Assembly (NCBI GenBank): GCA_027596075.1
Contig: JADGJC010000156.1
Location: 1-64,000 of the forward strand
Direction: 5' to 3'
DNA length: 64,000 bases
Source: Rhizophlyctis rosea
Lineage: Eukaryota; Chytridiomycota; Chytridiomycetes; Rhizophlyctidales; Rhizophlyctidaceae
Under the pieces are notes generated by a model that was given only the letters and a program-made list of their open reading frames with translations, searched no databases and was not told where the DNA came from. This document shows positions 20,004-31,502 of this stretch, one piece after another (position 1 is the first letter of the stretch; each line of letters opens with the position of its first letter). The position numbers and the translations under genes are program-made.

Positions 20004-23000
20004 ATGCACCCTGTTGCCAACGTCAAGAAGGTGATAGAGGTTCATGTGCAGTGGAGCGAGTTTTACAGCATAGATTTATATCAACGCGGGTAGGGTGTAG
20101 CGGTCGGGCTTTGCAGTGCGCCCATTCTGATCCCACCCTCAACCAGGCTATACCAGCTGAAATGTCGGCTATATACAGGCGTTACACGAGACGGCGGCCC
20201 ACCTCGACGTGTGGACGGGATCCCACGTCTCGTGGAACGTACCGAGAAGCTTCATAGCTCACCCGATACCGAAGAAACTTTCCTTGCAACGGAGTCCGAT
20301 AGCAACTATGAACACTTCCCACCTCGTGTAGACCATCGGAGTCAGTGTCCAAAAGAGCATAAGGCTTGTAATTGGACTTGCCGACCGGCGGTACAACCAC
20401 TGACCGAAGCGGCGACCGTATATGCATCCGCTGACCCTAACGTCTACACGACGCGGACATTCCTGATTTCACGCGAGGCGGAACGTGTACCTCTTCAAGA
20501 TTTGGGGGTTGTGTTTCGGCTGGAAGTGGATGTTATGGCGGACGAAGTGCGCGACTATTGTAGTAATGTTGGAATACATCTCTTATCCAAGCATCAGTTG
20601 TGGGACGGCTTTCTGGAAGTTGAGCTATGGTTTACTGATGACGAAAGGTACACGTGCTTCACAGACGACTATGGGTGCCGTTTCTAATCCGACTTCCTTG
20701 GGGCTAGTGCTCAGGACCATTCAGCATTGAAGCTACAACAGCAGCGGAAATACCGCTTGCGACATCTATTACATCCTGACATCCCATCCTCCTACCCTCG
20801 CATTCAGCAATACATCGGAGTAAACTTCGATGGCATCTTCTTTTCATCATGCGGTCTTGTCATTTCCGCAGGCTCCTTGGGCTATACTTTTGATCTTTCT
20901 CAAAAGCCTGTTCCACGGCCTCCCTCACAATTGGGTGGGGATAGCGGCATTGGCTGCGGTTCGGTGAACTGGCTGTACGCATTCACTGGACTTTGCGTAG
21001 ATAGTGGATCCGAGATGGAGACTGCTTCTACAGCAACACGACCGTACCTCGTGGATTTGATCAACAATGCAGCGGGAGAAGCCAAGCCTTTGGATTTCGA
21101 TGATCCTGCAGAACGTGAACCGACAAAGATGCAAAAGCTTCTTCTGGAGCTGATGCATCATAGCATAGTGGCAGTTTTATCCTTACATCAATTGCTTGCA
21201 TCCGCTGTATCCGCTGAGGGCGAAGTTGGAAGTCCGGATGGTTTGATCACTGGCGACGCATTGCTGAAGGTTGTGCGGGATGCAACTGGAATAGGGGACA
21301 AAGATATGGATATGGCTGGTATAATCAAAAAGAGAGGATTGGAAGATAGTGCTGGAATACAGACCGATTGTTTTGCAATTCTGGATGAATGGCATCGAGT
21401 ATGTTATTATATTGTCTTAGTGTCTTACTTCACATGCTCATGCCCGTTCACCAGGTGGGCCGTTCGGACCAGCAGACATTCAACACCCTTGTTGCTGTGA
21501 TTGCTGGCTATGCACAAATGGTACGCTGAAGGTGGTGTTTTATCATCATGCACATCTACCTTGTACGCGGAACCTTACAAATTTCGGCAGCTCCAATCAA
21601 TATGGCAGCGGTTTCTAGATAAGAAAGCGTTCTTATCACCATTGCTGATACAAAAGCAAATGGCAATTTGGGCCCGTCTCACATATTCCAACTACTGCCG
21701 ACACATTGTGCCTCATGAAGATGGACGATATCTGGACGACCAGCACGCTCTAATTCGAAGGTGAAAGCATCATCATCAAACGGGTTGATGATAGACGTCA
21801 TCTCACAGAATACATGTCAATAGGACGCAAGACAGATTAGCAGATAGCCTCTTCCAATCCACATTCATTGAAGAAGAAGACCGACCAATCATCCCCATCA
21901 TATTAGAACACAGCCGAAAATCCATCGAACCCTCCTCTCCCCTGCCATCCGAAACTCCCACCACACCCATCCGCATCGTCCGTTCCCTCAACCGCCCCAA
22001 TGACTCACCACCCCATCACTCCGTAATAAACTTCTCTATTCCCCAAGCCGAATCCAGCTCCCGCTCCCTCCTCCGTCACAAATCAATAGCGGACGAGGAC
22101 GCGAGTGTGTTGGGAATCGCGGCGCCGAAGAGCATTGCGTCCTTGGATAGGGCGTCGATCGTTTCGATGTCGGCGGATAACGTTTATATGCATGAGATTG
22201 AGCTTGCGTTGTCTTCTTCGTTGCATGTGCATGGGCCGCAGAGTGGGGCGGTGTCGCCGGGGCTGGGCAGTGGGGAGGGGAGGGGGTGTCATCTTTGGGT
22301 GTTTGTTCATGGACTGTTAGGTGAGACCCGGGGATACTTGACGACAGGTTTCATGGGATCTGGGGCTGATGCAATCTGAACTTTGACAGGATCAGCATTC
22401 GACTTCCGACAGTACAAAAACCGTATCATCCACGCTTTATACGATTTCGGGGTGTATCGACCCAACCTAATGTTCCTTATCAGTCAAGTAAACGAAGAAG
22501 ATACCTTTGGGGATATTGACAAGTTGGCTGAAGGACTTGTGAACGAGATCACAAACTTCATTGATACGAATGCCGTTATAGTGGATAAACTGAGGTATGG
22601 GCGTTGCAGTGACTGTAGGTGCGCTGTGTCAAATCGGGCTCGAAAGTTGAAACCATTCATTGCATGCTGCAGCTTTGTATGTCACTCATTAGGTGGATTG
22701 ATTGCACGGTGTGCAATTGAGAAACCAGGGTTGAGACCTTATCGAGATCGATTTGACACATTCACGACATTGGCAACACCGCATCTATCAGTGTACTATC
22801 TTCCCAACGTCTTTTTCCATATGTGTATGTATTAGTTAACGCATGGGATCACTTTCAAATCCTTGTGCGCATTGCTGATTGACTTGAATTACAGTCGTTG
22901 GCGTCTACCAGACCGTTTCTCATTCTAAATGCCTTGAGCAACTTACTTTGAAGGACGGGAAGGAGCTGCCTGATTCCCTACTGTATCGGTTGGCGACCAA

Positions 23001-23373
23001 TCAACGGAGTTCTATGAAAAGCTTTCGAGTTGTTCGATTGCTTGCATCGCAGCAAGATAACTATGGTAGGTTGTGGCAACCTTTTCATGGATGAGCAGAT
23101 GATAACCCCTTTACCTCAGCACCATACCACAGCGCCCTATCGCAAGAAGAACCAAAGGCCGTACCAACAACACCCCATGGTAAAGCCTACACCGATATGG
23201 TGGCGGGATTTTTGGATTCATGTGGGGAGAAATGTGAGAGGTTTTCTGTTTGGTTTCCGGGACTGGAGAAGTCGACGGATCTATTGGGAAGGAAGGCGCA
23301 TGTTGCTATGCTGGAGGACAAGATGTTCCTGGAGCTGGCGCTTGTGCTTAATCGATTGCATTTGTCGACTTGA
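20004..23373 (+). CDS. FAM135-like putative serine esterase (DUF676)
   Basis: Multi-exon gene with the FAM135 layout: N-terminal domain, long middle, and C-terminal DUF676 alpha/beta hydrolase. Exon 1 (20004-20089) encodes [15 protein letters not shown], the family hallmark, continuing at 20147 with [11 protein letters not shown]. The hydrolase part has [44 protein letters not shown], the nucleophile elbow [42 protein letters not shown] and a C-terminal [16 protein letters not shown]. Odd: the elbow reads C-H-S-L-G where this family normally has G-H-S-x-G. Splicing around 20650-20740 and 21400-22380 was not fully resolved. Predicted lipase or esterase; the substrate is unknown. Confidence 0.8.
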
Positions 23374-23901
23374 TTGGAAGGAGCACTTTGCTTTGTGTCT
23401 CATGCATGCATGTCCATGGTGCATTGACGAAGACGTTCGAAGCGTGAGCAGCTTGAGGAGGGAACTCCTTTGTGGCTTACGCAATGTTTATTTATCCCCC
23501 CGCCACGTGGCAGATGTCATTAATATGCTGAGTGGTGTCACCCAAAATGTCGCCCCCGCCACCGAAGAGGCTCCATGGAGGCTTGACCTTCAATTTTGCC
23601 CAAATTGGATGCGAAGGCATTCGGACCTGGCAAATTCAAAAATGCTTTTTTGCTGAGGCCTGGGCCCTGTCTTCTTCCCTCTCTTCCCCTTTATTTCTGT
23701 CAAGTAGGAACTTCACATCAGTCACTTCCACCTTTGTGATATTGTAGTGACACTGCGAAACACCTTCCGTTGTGCTGTGCCCTCTCTTTAACGAGTAGGG
23801 TAGGCTCATAGGAAGCTGTGCATTGGCGCAGAACTGTCCGCTTGAGGACTTTGGAGTTGGCTACGTCATCTCAATTCCTCGAATACACGTCAAAAGCAAA
23901 T
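23374..23901. other. Intergenic, cyclin upstream region
   Basis: 528 bases with no convincing gene; presumably holds the cyclin promoter. Confidence 0.4.
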
Positions 23902-24861
23902 ATGCCTACCTACCAACACACCGTCCTTCCTCTTGGCGCCAATGTGCGCACCAAGTGCAACGGGTCGCTCACGGTCAACAAGCGTCTTGCGCAGGTTGGT
24001 GTCACTGGACCTTGTCTGCAGGTCACTGTTGTTTTTCGGGTGGCGGTGCTACATGGCAATGGACATTAACTAACGGCCTATATGCTCCCCAGGATGTCAC
24101 CGACCGCCTAGCGACCGCTCCTGCTTTGGCTTCAGCTTGCTCCGTCCTGGTTTACCATTTATGGGAGACCATGGCATCATCCTCCTCAAGCAGCACCACC
24201 GAAGTCACCATGGAACACGTCTTCCTAATGACCCAATGGCGCTCCCGACGAAAGACCTTCCGCCTCTTCTGCACTCGCCTGCTATCTCAAACACGCGTTG
24301 CCCCCGCTGTGGCCTTGGTTGCGCTCTCGTACATCGAAAGGTTGCGGAGCCGCAATCCTGGCGTGGAAGGTGGTGAAGGATTTGAGTTTCGGTTAGTAGG
24401 TTGTTCAGGCTTGCAGCTCTGAACTGCCTACTAATAAAGCATTGAAACTTGGCGTGACAGGCTGTTTGCAGTTGCCGTGATGCTGGCCCAGAAAGTCTTC
24501 GAGGATGCCTGCATGAACTTGGACAAGTGCATCTGGAGCGAGGCTAGCGGCATCAAGGTGGAAGAGCTGAAGATCATGGAGCGTGAGGTAGGATTTGGCG
24601 CTCCCCTAATCCTGTTTGGTGCATGAAACGCAGCAACTGACATTGCCGAAACCTCAGTTCCTCGTGGGACTCGATTTCGACCTGCTCGTTTCACCAAAAC
24701 AGCTAGGAGCTTTGCGGCTGGGGGTTGAACGTATTATTGCAAGATACATGGTGCATCTTGGGGAGGAAGAACTGGTGGTTGCTCATGCGGCGTTAGCGGG
24801 ACTGCAAAAAGACATTTTCGCGTGCACGACGACGGGGGACGCCCGCGGCACGTGCAACTGA
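23902..24861 (+). CDS. PCL/PHO80-type cyclin
   Basis: Fungal cyclin of the kind that activates Pho85-class kinases. Exons: 23902-23994, 24093-24391, 24461-24587, 24658-24861, closing to 240 residues. Seen: DVTDRLATAPALASACSVLV, then the cyclin-box core APAVALVALSYIERLRSRNP, FEFRLFAVAVMLAQKVFEDA, and EELKIMEREFLVGLDFDLLV, the conserved helices 1-5 of the cyclin box. The final segment (GVERIIARYMVHLGEEEL) is less conserved. Known relatives regulate phosphate response, morphogenesis or the cell cycle; which of these applies cannot be read from sequence. Confidence 0.85.
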
Positions 24862-25207
24862 CAAGAGGCGTTGTAAGACGAGATGAAGTATATAAGGGGG
24901 AAATACCTGTACATACATACATACCTACCGGTGGACTGATGTATATATCATTGCATGGACTATTCATCATTACAATACATTTTGGCATACCATTCATGAT
25001 CAGTGATTTGCGCGCGTTTGCGCAGTGGATGACGATTGTAATATATTTGCTCACATATAGCCGCATATTCAGCTCAGACTCCTAACGTGACGAATTTAAT
25101 GAATGATGTGATGAACAAATCGTGTGATCTGAACTAGTCTGCTCGCCCGTTCGGAGCAAGGTTGGTCCCCGGCTCTGCTTCTCATCATCTTCTCTGGGGA
25201 AATGATC
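24862..25207. other. Convergent intergenic, cyclin / SDE2
   Basis: 346 bases between converging genes. Contains a short CATA-rich run (acatacatacatac) near 24910 but no gene. Confidence 0.4.
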
Positions 25208-26218
25208 CTACTCCTCATCCTTGTCGCTGCTCTCACTATCTGCCTTATCCTCATCATCAGCTTCCTCTACTACTACCTCTGCACCGTCCTCCTCGCCATC
25301 CTTCTCCTCTTCTTCATCATCCTCTTCCTCCTCCTCATCCTCATCTTCCTCATCCTCATCACCTTCGTCGTCATCCGGTATTTCATCCCTGTAGGAGAAG
25401 ATGGTCAGACGACAGACGTAAACAAGTTCCAAAAGGAAAGTGCATACCATTCGGACAAAGATACAGCTGGTTTGGAGGACCCAGAACTTGACGACGCAGC
25501 GGCAACAGCGACCACGGCTACCTTCTTCTTTGCTTGAAGAGCTGTGGTGATATGTTAGTTGCCATGTAATAGCATCGTACGTATATTCATAAATAATCAA
25601 CCTCTCTCAACTGTTGCAGCTACATCATCCAACGCCTTCTCATGGCTTTCAACAAAGTCTGGATCGTGATAGCGTATCTTCTGCTTCTCCGGTTCCTTCA
25701 GACCTTCCTCAATGCGTTTGCTGATCTCTTCCTGTCTTTTCCGCTTACGCTCTGGCTCTTTTGCTAGATACTCTGCCATCCTACGTAATATGTAAGGCCT
25801 CGGTTAGTAAAACCGTTACGTCCGGAAGAAAATGACAATATTATCCATACTTTTTGGCATCATTAACGGTTTTTAACCGACGACCCGACAAGTCTCTACA
25901 AGCTTCAAAGTTCGTAGTCTTGTGTGCCGCCATTTTACCGCCCTGTGCTCGCAGCATACTTCCGAAACCGCCTTTCCCTCCCGGCAGCCGGAGGAGGAGG
26001 TTGTATATTGGTGGGTGGGAGTCATTATTGGCTGTGCTGAAGAGGGGGGCGTCGTCGTATGTTGTGAGACCGCCGAGTGTGGTGATGCGTTGGGCGTTAG
26101 GTGAGAGGGGGAGGTGGTCGCATATTGTGTGTTTGAGGGTGTCGATGGTGGAGGTTGGTGGTAGAGTAAGGACGAGGGCAGGAAGACCGTTGAATAGGTT
26201 GACGATGACTTGTGACAT
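25208..26218 (-). CDS. SDE2: SDE2 family splicing/genome-stability factor
   Basis: SDE2 proteins have an N-terminal ubiquitin-like fold that is cut after GG in the GGKGG motif; the released C-terminal part enters the spliceosome and supports genome stability. Exons: 26218-25851, 25780-25602, 25541-25448, 25388-25208, closing to 273 residues. Seen: ubiquitin-like start [17 protein letters not shown], the processing site [19 protein letters not shown], then [20 protein letters not shown], and a second conserved block [20 protein letters not shown] / [16 protein letters not shown]. The C-terminus is an unbroken Asp/Glu-rich tail of about 55 residues and no SAP domain was seen. The plus strand opposite this tail gives a misleading Leu/Ile-rich ORF. 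Confidence 0.9.
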
Positions 26219-26749
26219 TTTGTTATGCGCAGGAGACTGGAAACCCGAGTGGAAGGAGCTGGGGTGACGTGGAGATATGAAGAAGAGTACAATGGTATGC
26301 TGGTATGGAAAGGGAGTTGACAAATGGAAGGCAGGTGGGAGAAAAGGATTCCGAACTTTGGAAGCGCAGTTCTGGTGTAACGTGTTGTGGAACAGCTATT
26401 TTTGGATACGGACCGCTAAGTTTGACCCACCGGAATCATCCAGCGATTGGAGGAAGGCGTTCCTTCAGGTTCCTTCCCAGTCTGCTTCCCAATTTCCTGC
26501 AACTGATCTGTGTGGTGCTCCCTCAACTCGTTTAGCATCTCTGTGAGTACGTCCTTCACATATGGTGAGACTGCATCACCAGGAACGTCAACCTAACCCT
26601 GTTGTATTCCCCGGTTCAACTTTGTTGCATCTCACAGACCCGACGTGTTTGCCAAAGACTTCTGCGGCCACCGTCATAAAAGATATATCCAAGCCTGCCG
26701 TCTTGCACTCATCCCCAACCGCCCTTTATACTTCGCAAACGTCAGCAAG
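26219..26749. promoter_or_regulatory. Divergent promoter region, SDE2 / phosducin-like
   Basis: 531 bases between head-to-head genes; no separate gene recognised. Confidence 0.35.
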
Positions 26750-27658
26750 ATGATGTCAGAACAAGACCGCGCAATTTTACGTGCCATAGAACGTGAGACT
26801 GACCCAGAACGCGACCGACCTCGCCATGACGACTCCGGCGACGACTCGGACGCGTCGGAGTCAGAACACCAACACCGCTCCACTTCCTCTTCCACCGACC
26901 TAACCATAAACCGCATTGTAAGCGACAACGAAACTCGCCAAAATCTTGGTGTTGGTGGCGCATTTACAGGACCAAAAGGTGTTCTCGCCGACTATCGATT
27001 TCATCAGCACCAGGAACGGGCGCGGGAGGAAGGGAAACGGGCGGACTTGCTCACAAGACTGAATCAACAAGCTCTGGGAAGTGGGTGGTTAGCACGGCAG
27101 TTGGCGGCGGAGGAGGCGGCCAAGCGGGGGGAGGGCGGGGAAGAGGACGAAGATGCGTTGTTAGATCAGTTAGAAAATGAAGATGACGAGTATTTGGCGG
27201 AATACCGGGCGAAGCGGGTTGCACAAATGCAATCGTTTGCTGCTAAACCACGATTCGGCTCTGTGGAGGAACTTACGGTTGACACGTATGTGTCTACGAT
27301 AGACGACACACCATCATCGACAACTGTCATTGTGCATCTCTATGAACCTCACATTGAAGCCTGCCGTCTTGTGAACTCCTTTCTTGATACCCTAGCTCAG
27401 AAGTACGCAACAGTAAAGTTTGCTAGAATAGTGTCGAAGGAGGCAGATAGTGGATTCGACGAGATAGCATTACCGGCCCTCTTGGGATACAAGGGTGGGG
27501 ATGTGTTTACGTCAATCATGAGAGTGACGCTGGAGGTGGAGGGATGGGAGAGGACGGGGTTGTGTAATCTAGCAGAGTTTGAGAGTGTGTTGGTGGAGCA
27601 TGGGTTGTTGGATCAGGCGGAACGGATAGCGGGTACCCTTGCAACTTTCAGTCTCTGA
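26750..27658 (+). CDS. Phosducin-like protein (PhLP1 type)
   Basis: Intronless 302-residue protein. Phosducin-like proteins work with the CCT chaperonin to fold G-beta subunits and assemble G-beta-gamma. Seen: acidic N-terminal region, then the family motif TGPKGVLADYRFH, which follows the conserved helix-1 position, a charged helix (EDALLDQLENEDDEYLAEYR), and a thioredoxin-fold domain (TVIVHLYEPHIEACRLVNSF, VKFARIVSKEAD, ALPALLGYKGGDVF). The Met at 26750 was chosen; the frame is open upstream to 26645 without conservation. Relevant in a genome that also encodes a G-protein-coupled receptor (59.7 kb), although class C receptor coupling here is untested. Confidence 0.87.
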   Translation: MMSEQDRAILRAIERETDPERDRPRHDDSGDDSDASESEHQHRSTSSSTDLTINRIVSDNETRQNLGVGGAFTGPKGVLADYRFHQHQERAREEGKRADLLTRLNQQALGSGWLARQLAAEEAAKRGEGGEEDEDALLDQLENEDDEYLAEYRAKRVAQMQSFAAKPRFGSVEELTVDTYVSTIDDTPSSTTVIVHLYEPHIEACRLVNSFLDTLAQKYATVKFARIVSKEADSGFDEIALPALLGYKGGDVFTSIMRVTLEVEGWERTGLCNLAEFESVLVEHGLLDQAERIAGTLATFSL

Positions 27659-28454
27659 TACCAGCACTCAGATGTCCGATCTCGAAGCAAACAGATGCAT
27701 AATGACTTGATGTACTTAGGAAGGGGATGCTGCTTTGTGAAATGAACACCGCATGTCTTTCTAGAGTTGAATGATGAAGCGCTGCATTATGGCCACTGCC
27801 AGCAACTACCGTCCACATTAGCTCTTCCAAATGTGGGGAAAGCACGGGGTCAAGGAACTACCATTCAATTCGATATCGCCAATAACTGCCCAATCAGACA
27901 TTCTTTTACCAATTCCAAGAACGATGAATTCCCGTTGGAGTTGATCTTGTGATGAACCGTAATGAGTGCGGTCAATGCTCACCACATGAATGGAGGTTGA
28001 ATTGAACGGCTGATGAATAAGGTTTGGTGTCATAACAAGCTGCTGGCATTGTCTCTATTCCTTCCCAATGCAATGTGGGCAACCATCCCTCGACGCCACA
28101 ACGTGGCAGTGCATGTGTCTAGCTCCACCGATGGACCTCCGACCCGGCGTACCAACACATCGGTCCCAAACACAAGCTTCAAATCTTGGCGGCGGCACTG
28201 TCCCGTATCATTTGGCAATGCAATTGCATTGCAGACGCAAAAAGCGGCAAAACATGCAGCAAAGTTTGTTGAGGGGACAGACGCATGTGAATGAATAATC
28301 CGAGTTGATGGCGCTGACTGTCTTTTGGAGAATGCATACCTTGACCACTCCCATCAATTTTCCCACGACAGCGTCAATATTTTTTCTCCATCTCATCTGG
28401 TCAACTTGAACCCCGTACTGAGTCAATACCACCTTTGTTTACTCGAAGAACGAT
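27659..28454. other. Intergenic, nothing recognised
   Basis: 796 bases upstream of the DOMON gene; short ORFs lack family resemblance and no repeat was seen. Confidence 0.4.
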
Positions 28455-29998
28455 ATGCTGATAAACAGAACGCGAAGCCTGCTCGCGTGGTGCCTTGTGC
28501 TGGCCTTATCCTGCATCTCTCGAGGTAAGAGGCCACGTCGAGTGACGTTGAGATAACCCATCTGACATTAGCTTCGCTACCAAGTTGGTGCACAGACTGG
28601 CTTCTGCGATGGTCAAATCTTCTGCTTGTACGGAGCAAATGATGGGAAGGGGAATATCTTGTTCACCGTTCACTCTTCCGCCTCTGGGTACGTTCACTAT
28701 TGATGAAGGGTCCGCGTGTGACGCTTAATTGATGGGAAATGTACACAGTTGGGCAGGCATCGGAATAGGAACTCGAATGGCAGGCGCAGACATCTACGTC
28801 GGATGGCGGAATAGCACGAATGGCTACACAATCTCCCACCGGACTGGCACAGGCAACGTCTTACCACAAGTGGCATCTCAACAGAATGGGGTGGCTGTCT
28901 CTCAGCTCCTTGCTCCTGCCCCTTCATGGGCAAAACTTTCCTTCTCATTCGCCCGACCCATCTCACCAAGTCAAGGGGCGGCCGTTACTTCCTCATCCAG
29001 TTTCATCTACGCGTACAACAACAATGGTGGACCAACCAATCGCGACAGCCCTTCGTCATCGTTCCCGCAGCATACAAGTCACGGCGACATCGTTGGTACG
29101 GATTTCACTCGTGCGCTTGGCACTGGAGGAAGTAATACCACGACAAACAGTGGGGGAAGCTCGTCCGCTCAATCAGGGCAGCCCCGCGTGTCATTGGGTG
29201 ATCTCAGCTACACCGTGATCTTGAAGGCTCACGGGGCGCTGATGTTTCTTGCGTGGGGTGTTTCGCCCTTCATTGGGTAGGTTTGTGAACGAAAAAGGTC
29301 CATTTGTGCCTGCATCTCACGCTTTTTCCCACAGCATTTACATTGCCCGTTACCTCAAAGGTAAATTGGGGCACTGGTGGTACCGCCTGCATGTCCTGTT
29401 CATGTTGGGCATAACGACCGTCTTCACTACGATCTCATTCATCTTGATCACCCTTTACGTTACACCGCCGCATTTCGAAAGGTCCGGAGGGCATCGGGTA
29501 AGCCTCGGCAAACGCCTTTTTGACGTGCAAGGCGCACTTAGGAAATGATGCTTACATTCCATTGAACAGCCCATCGGTCTATTAATCCTCATCGGCATGT
29601 ACATCCAAGTCGCCCTCGGCTACTTCATAAACTACATGTTCGACATCAATCGCACGAGCATCCCATGGTGGGATAAGCTCCACTGGTGGCTGGGACGGGG
29701 TCTCTTCCTCCTGGCGGTGATCAACATCTACTTGGGGCTGGATCTTTACAGCAATTACGGCGACATCAACCTGCACGTCTTCGCGGGTCTTTACTGGACT
29801 TGGATCGTGATTGGTATCATTGTCCTCTTTGCTGGTCATTTCATCCATGGTGCAAAACGTGAGTGTTTGATTTCGTTGATATGTTCATATTGTTGTAACA
29901 CTGTTTCGCTTGAGGTTAATGGAAATGTTCTGTTCTTCTCCGCATCAGACCATGGGGGCAACTATTCAGCCCCAGTTGGTTCCGTCGACACTATTTGA
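28455..29998 (+). CDS. Secreted-side DOMON plus cytochrome b561 membrane protein
   Basis: Predicted transmembrane oxidoreductase with an extracellular heme- or sugar-binding DOMON domain and a b561 electron-transfer domain. Exons: 28455-28524, 28585-28687, 28749-29276, 29335-29497, 29570-29858, 29949-29998, closing to 400 residues. Seen: signal peptide (SLLAWCLVLALSCIS), DOMON core FCLYGANDGKGNILFTVHSS and WAGIGIGTRMAGADIYVGW, a Ser/Thr/Gly-rich linker, then b561 helices with candidate heme-ligand histidines in ILKAHGALMFLAWG, YRLHVLFMLG, WDKLHWWLGRG and NLHVFAGLYWTW. The acceptor at 28585 (after CCAAG) was chosen since it alone restores the DOMON frame. Likely role: ascorbate/quinone or ferric reduction at the cell surface; not provable here. 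Confidence 0.88.
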
Positions 29999-30461
29999 AA
30001 GGAATGCCCGGTGATAGCTTGAAAAGCACAAGAAAGCATTGCGGGAATCGGGGGTCAATAGTGCGTGTATAAACTTGTATGCAGTAATTGCTAGATGATG
30101 TAAATGTGGTATATATATGAATAGCGCGCTCCAGATTCTGAGATGTACATTTTGAGGACGGTTGAAGTGGCCGATCCAGTACGTTGCTTGGTCCGTGAGA
30201 TGTCACCAGAGGCAACGCCATTTGATGCATTGCCCTAACTAGTTCTCTGCAGCTGATGAGTTTATAATGTTGATCTTAGCAGCATCAATTACATCATGGA
30301 TCACCGTCCCGCTTCACTGAGCATGCGATCTTGGCCGGACAGGGCGACCAGACCTCAAAGACCTTGCCAATCATGACGCTGCTGACCCATTTTTTTTTCT
30401 GGTTGACGATCCTCAGCCACTTTGCAAAAGCGGCGATCTTTGCAACACAGCTCCCAAACTC

Positions 30462-30469
30462 TATATAAA
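30462..30469 (+). promoter_or_regulatory. Candidate TATA box
   Basis: TATATAAA followed about 30-120 bases on by a strongly pyrimidine-rich leader (cttttttcaccttctacc) and then a good splice donor at 30591. This looks like a promoter with a 5' untranslated exon, but no recognisable protein follows. Confidence 0.5.
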
Positions 30470-30590
30470 CCTCCCTCACCCCTCTAGCACGTACATTGTT
30501 CTTCGTCGGCTCTCTTTCTTTTTTCACCTTCTACCTTCCTCTCTTCGATCCATCCAGCCAACCCTCTCATTCCATCTTTAAGACATTAAG

Positions 30591-30732
30591 GTACGTTTAT
30601 GACCCATCTCCTTTCCAGAGACATGCACTGGCCTTGGTCCTCCCTCCGTGCGTAGGTTGCTGATGCTAGGTACAAATTGGGGTATGGTGAAACGTACTCT
30701 AACATATGCAAAAGTTTTGTTCCCCTCCTCAG
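30591..30732 (+). repeat. Intron-like segment, copy A
   Basis: 142 bases, begins GTACGTTTATGACCCATCTC, has a branch-like tactctaacata, and ends in CCTCAG. Closely related to the segment at 31363-31502, including both ends. Confidence 0.6.
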
Positions 30733-30897
30733 TTCACACGGAAAACGATGCGATCTTCTCTCGAAGTGGCGGCGGCGCAAGCGGCAACGATGGACGGCCC
30801 CTTATCGAGGGGGAGAGGACATAACCAGCTAAGTGTCGTCCGGATTTGCACTTTGTGCTTCAACGAACGAATCGGATCTTGGGTAGCCAGCAGCGGG

Positions 30898-31006
30898 GTC
30901 CCTGTTAGGGCACGGGGGCGGTTGCAATGATGGCTGCCCACGCTGGCTATTTGGGTGGAGGCGTCCCTGTTAGGGAGTCAGGGTGATTGCAATGATGGTC
31001 ATCCAG
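30898..31006 (+). repeat. Two-copy tandem repeat with small hairpin
   Basis: Two related units of about 45 bases begin gtccctgttaggg at 30898 and 30963, and each continues to ttgcaatgatgg about 17-19 bases later. ccctGTTaggg can fold as a 4-5 bp stem with a three-base loop. Confidence 0.55.
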
Positions 31007-31362
31007 CCCTTAACCGTGGGTCCGGGGAGTTCGCCCTTTTGTAGCCAAATGATAGGACAGTGATGGCCTTTTTTTGTCAAATAGCAACGGCGGCGACGGC
31101 GAACGACCTCCCACCCGAGGGAGGGGGCCCACGGCGTACGAGTGCTCGAGATGGGTCCATCGCGGGCTTGCACGAAGAAACAGGTAGCGCACCATTCGGC
31201 AAACTTATTATATGTCAATTGCAGAGGGCCCAATCCCGCCATAGCCGGTCCCAAGCCCGGTTGAGAAAGGCAGAGGGGGTCCTCGACATAGTGAAGTCTC
31301 TCAACAAAAATATCGAATTTAGCTACATATACATTTCTTTTCTTGTATTACAAGATAGTAAG

Positions 31363-31502
31363 GTACGTGTATGACCCATCTCCTTTCCGGGACGTGCATT
31401 TGTGCCTGTCCTCCTTCGGGTTGGTTGCCGCTGCTGGGTACGGTTGGGAGTTGATGATGCGTACTCTAACATACAAAAAAGTTCTTTCCTTTCACATTGC
31501 AG
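31363..31502 (+). repeat. Intron-like segment, copy B
   Basis: 140 bases, begins GTACGTGTATGACCCATCTC, has tactctaacata, ends in TTGCAG. Paralogous to 30591-30732; conservation covers donor, branch region and acceptor, with length almost unchanged. Confidence 0.6.

Noticed and set aside
20052..20257. Reading through GGGTAGGG as an exon of the FAM135-like gene
   Set aside because: It contains stops in the correct frame; the intron 20090-20146 joins YQRG to LYQLKC cleanly.
25202..25537. Plus-strand ORF starting [20 protein letters not shown] that looks like a membrane protein
   Set aside because: It is the antisense of the GAG/GAT-rich acidic tail of SDE2; complementary CTC/ATC codons give false Leu/Ile runs.
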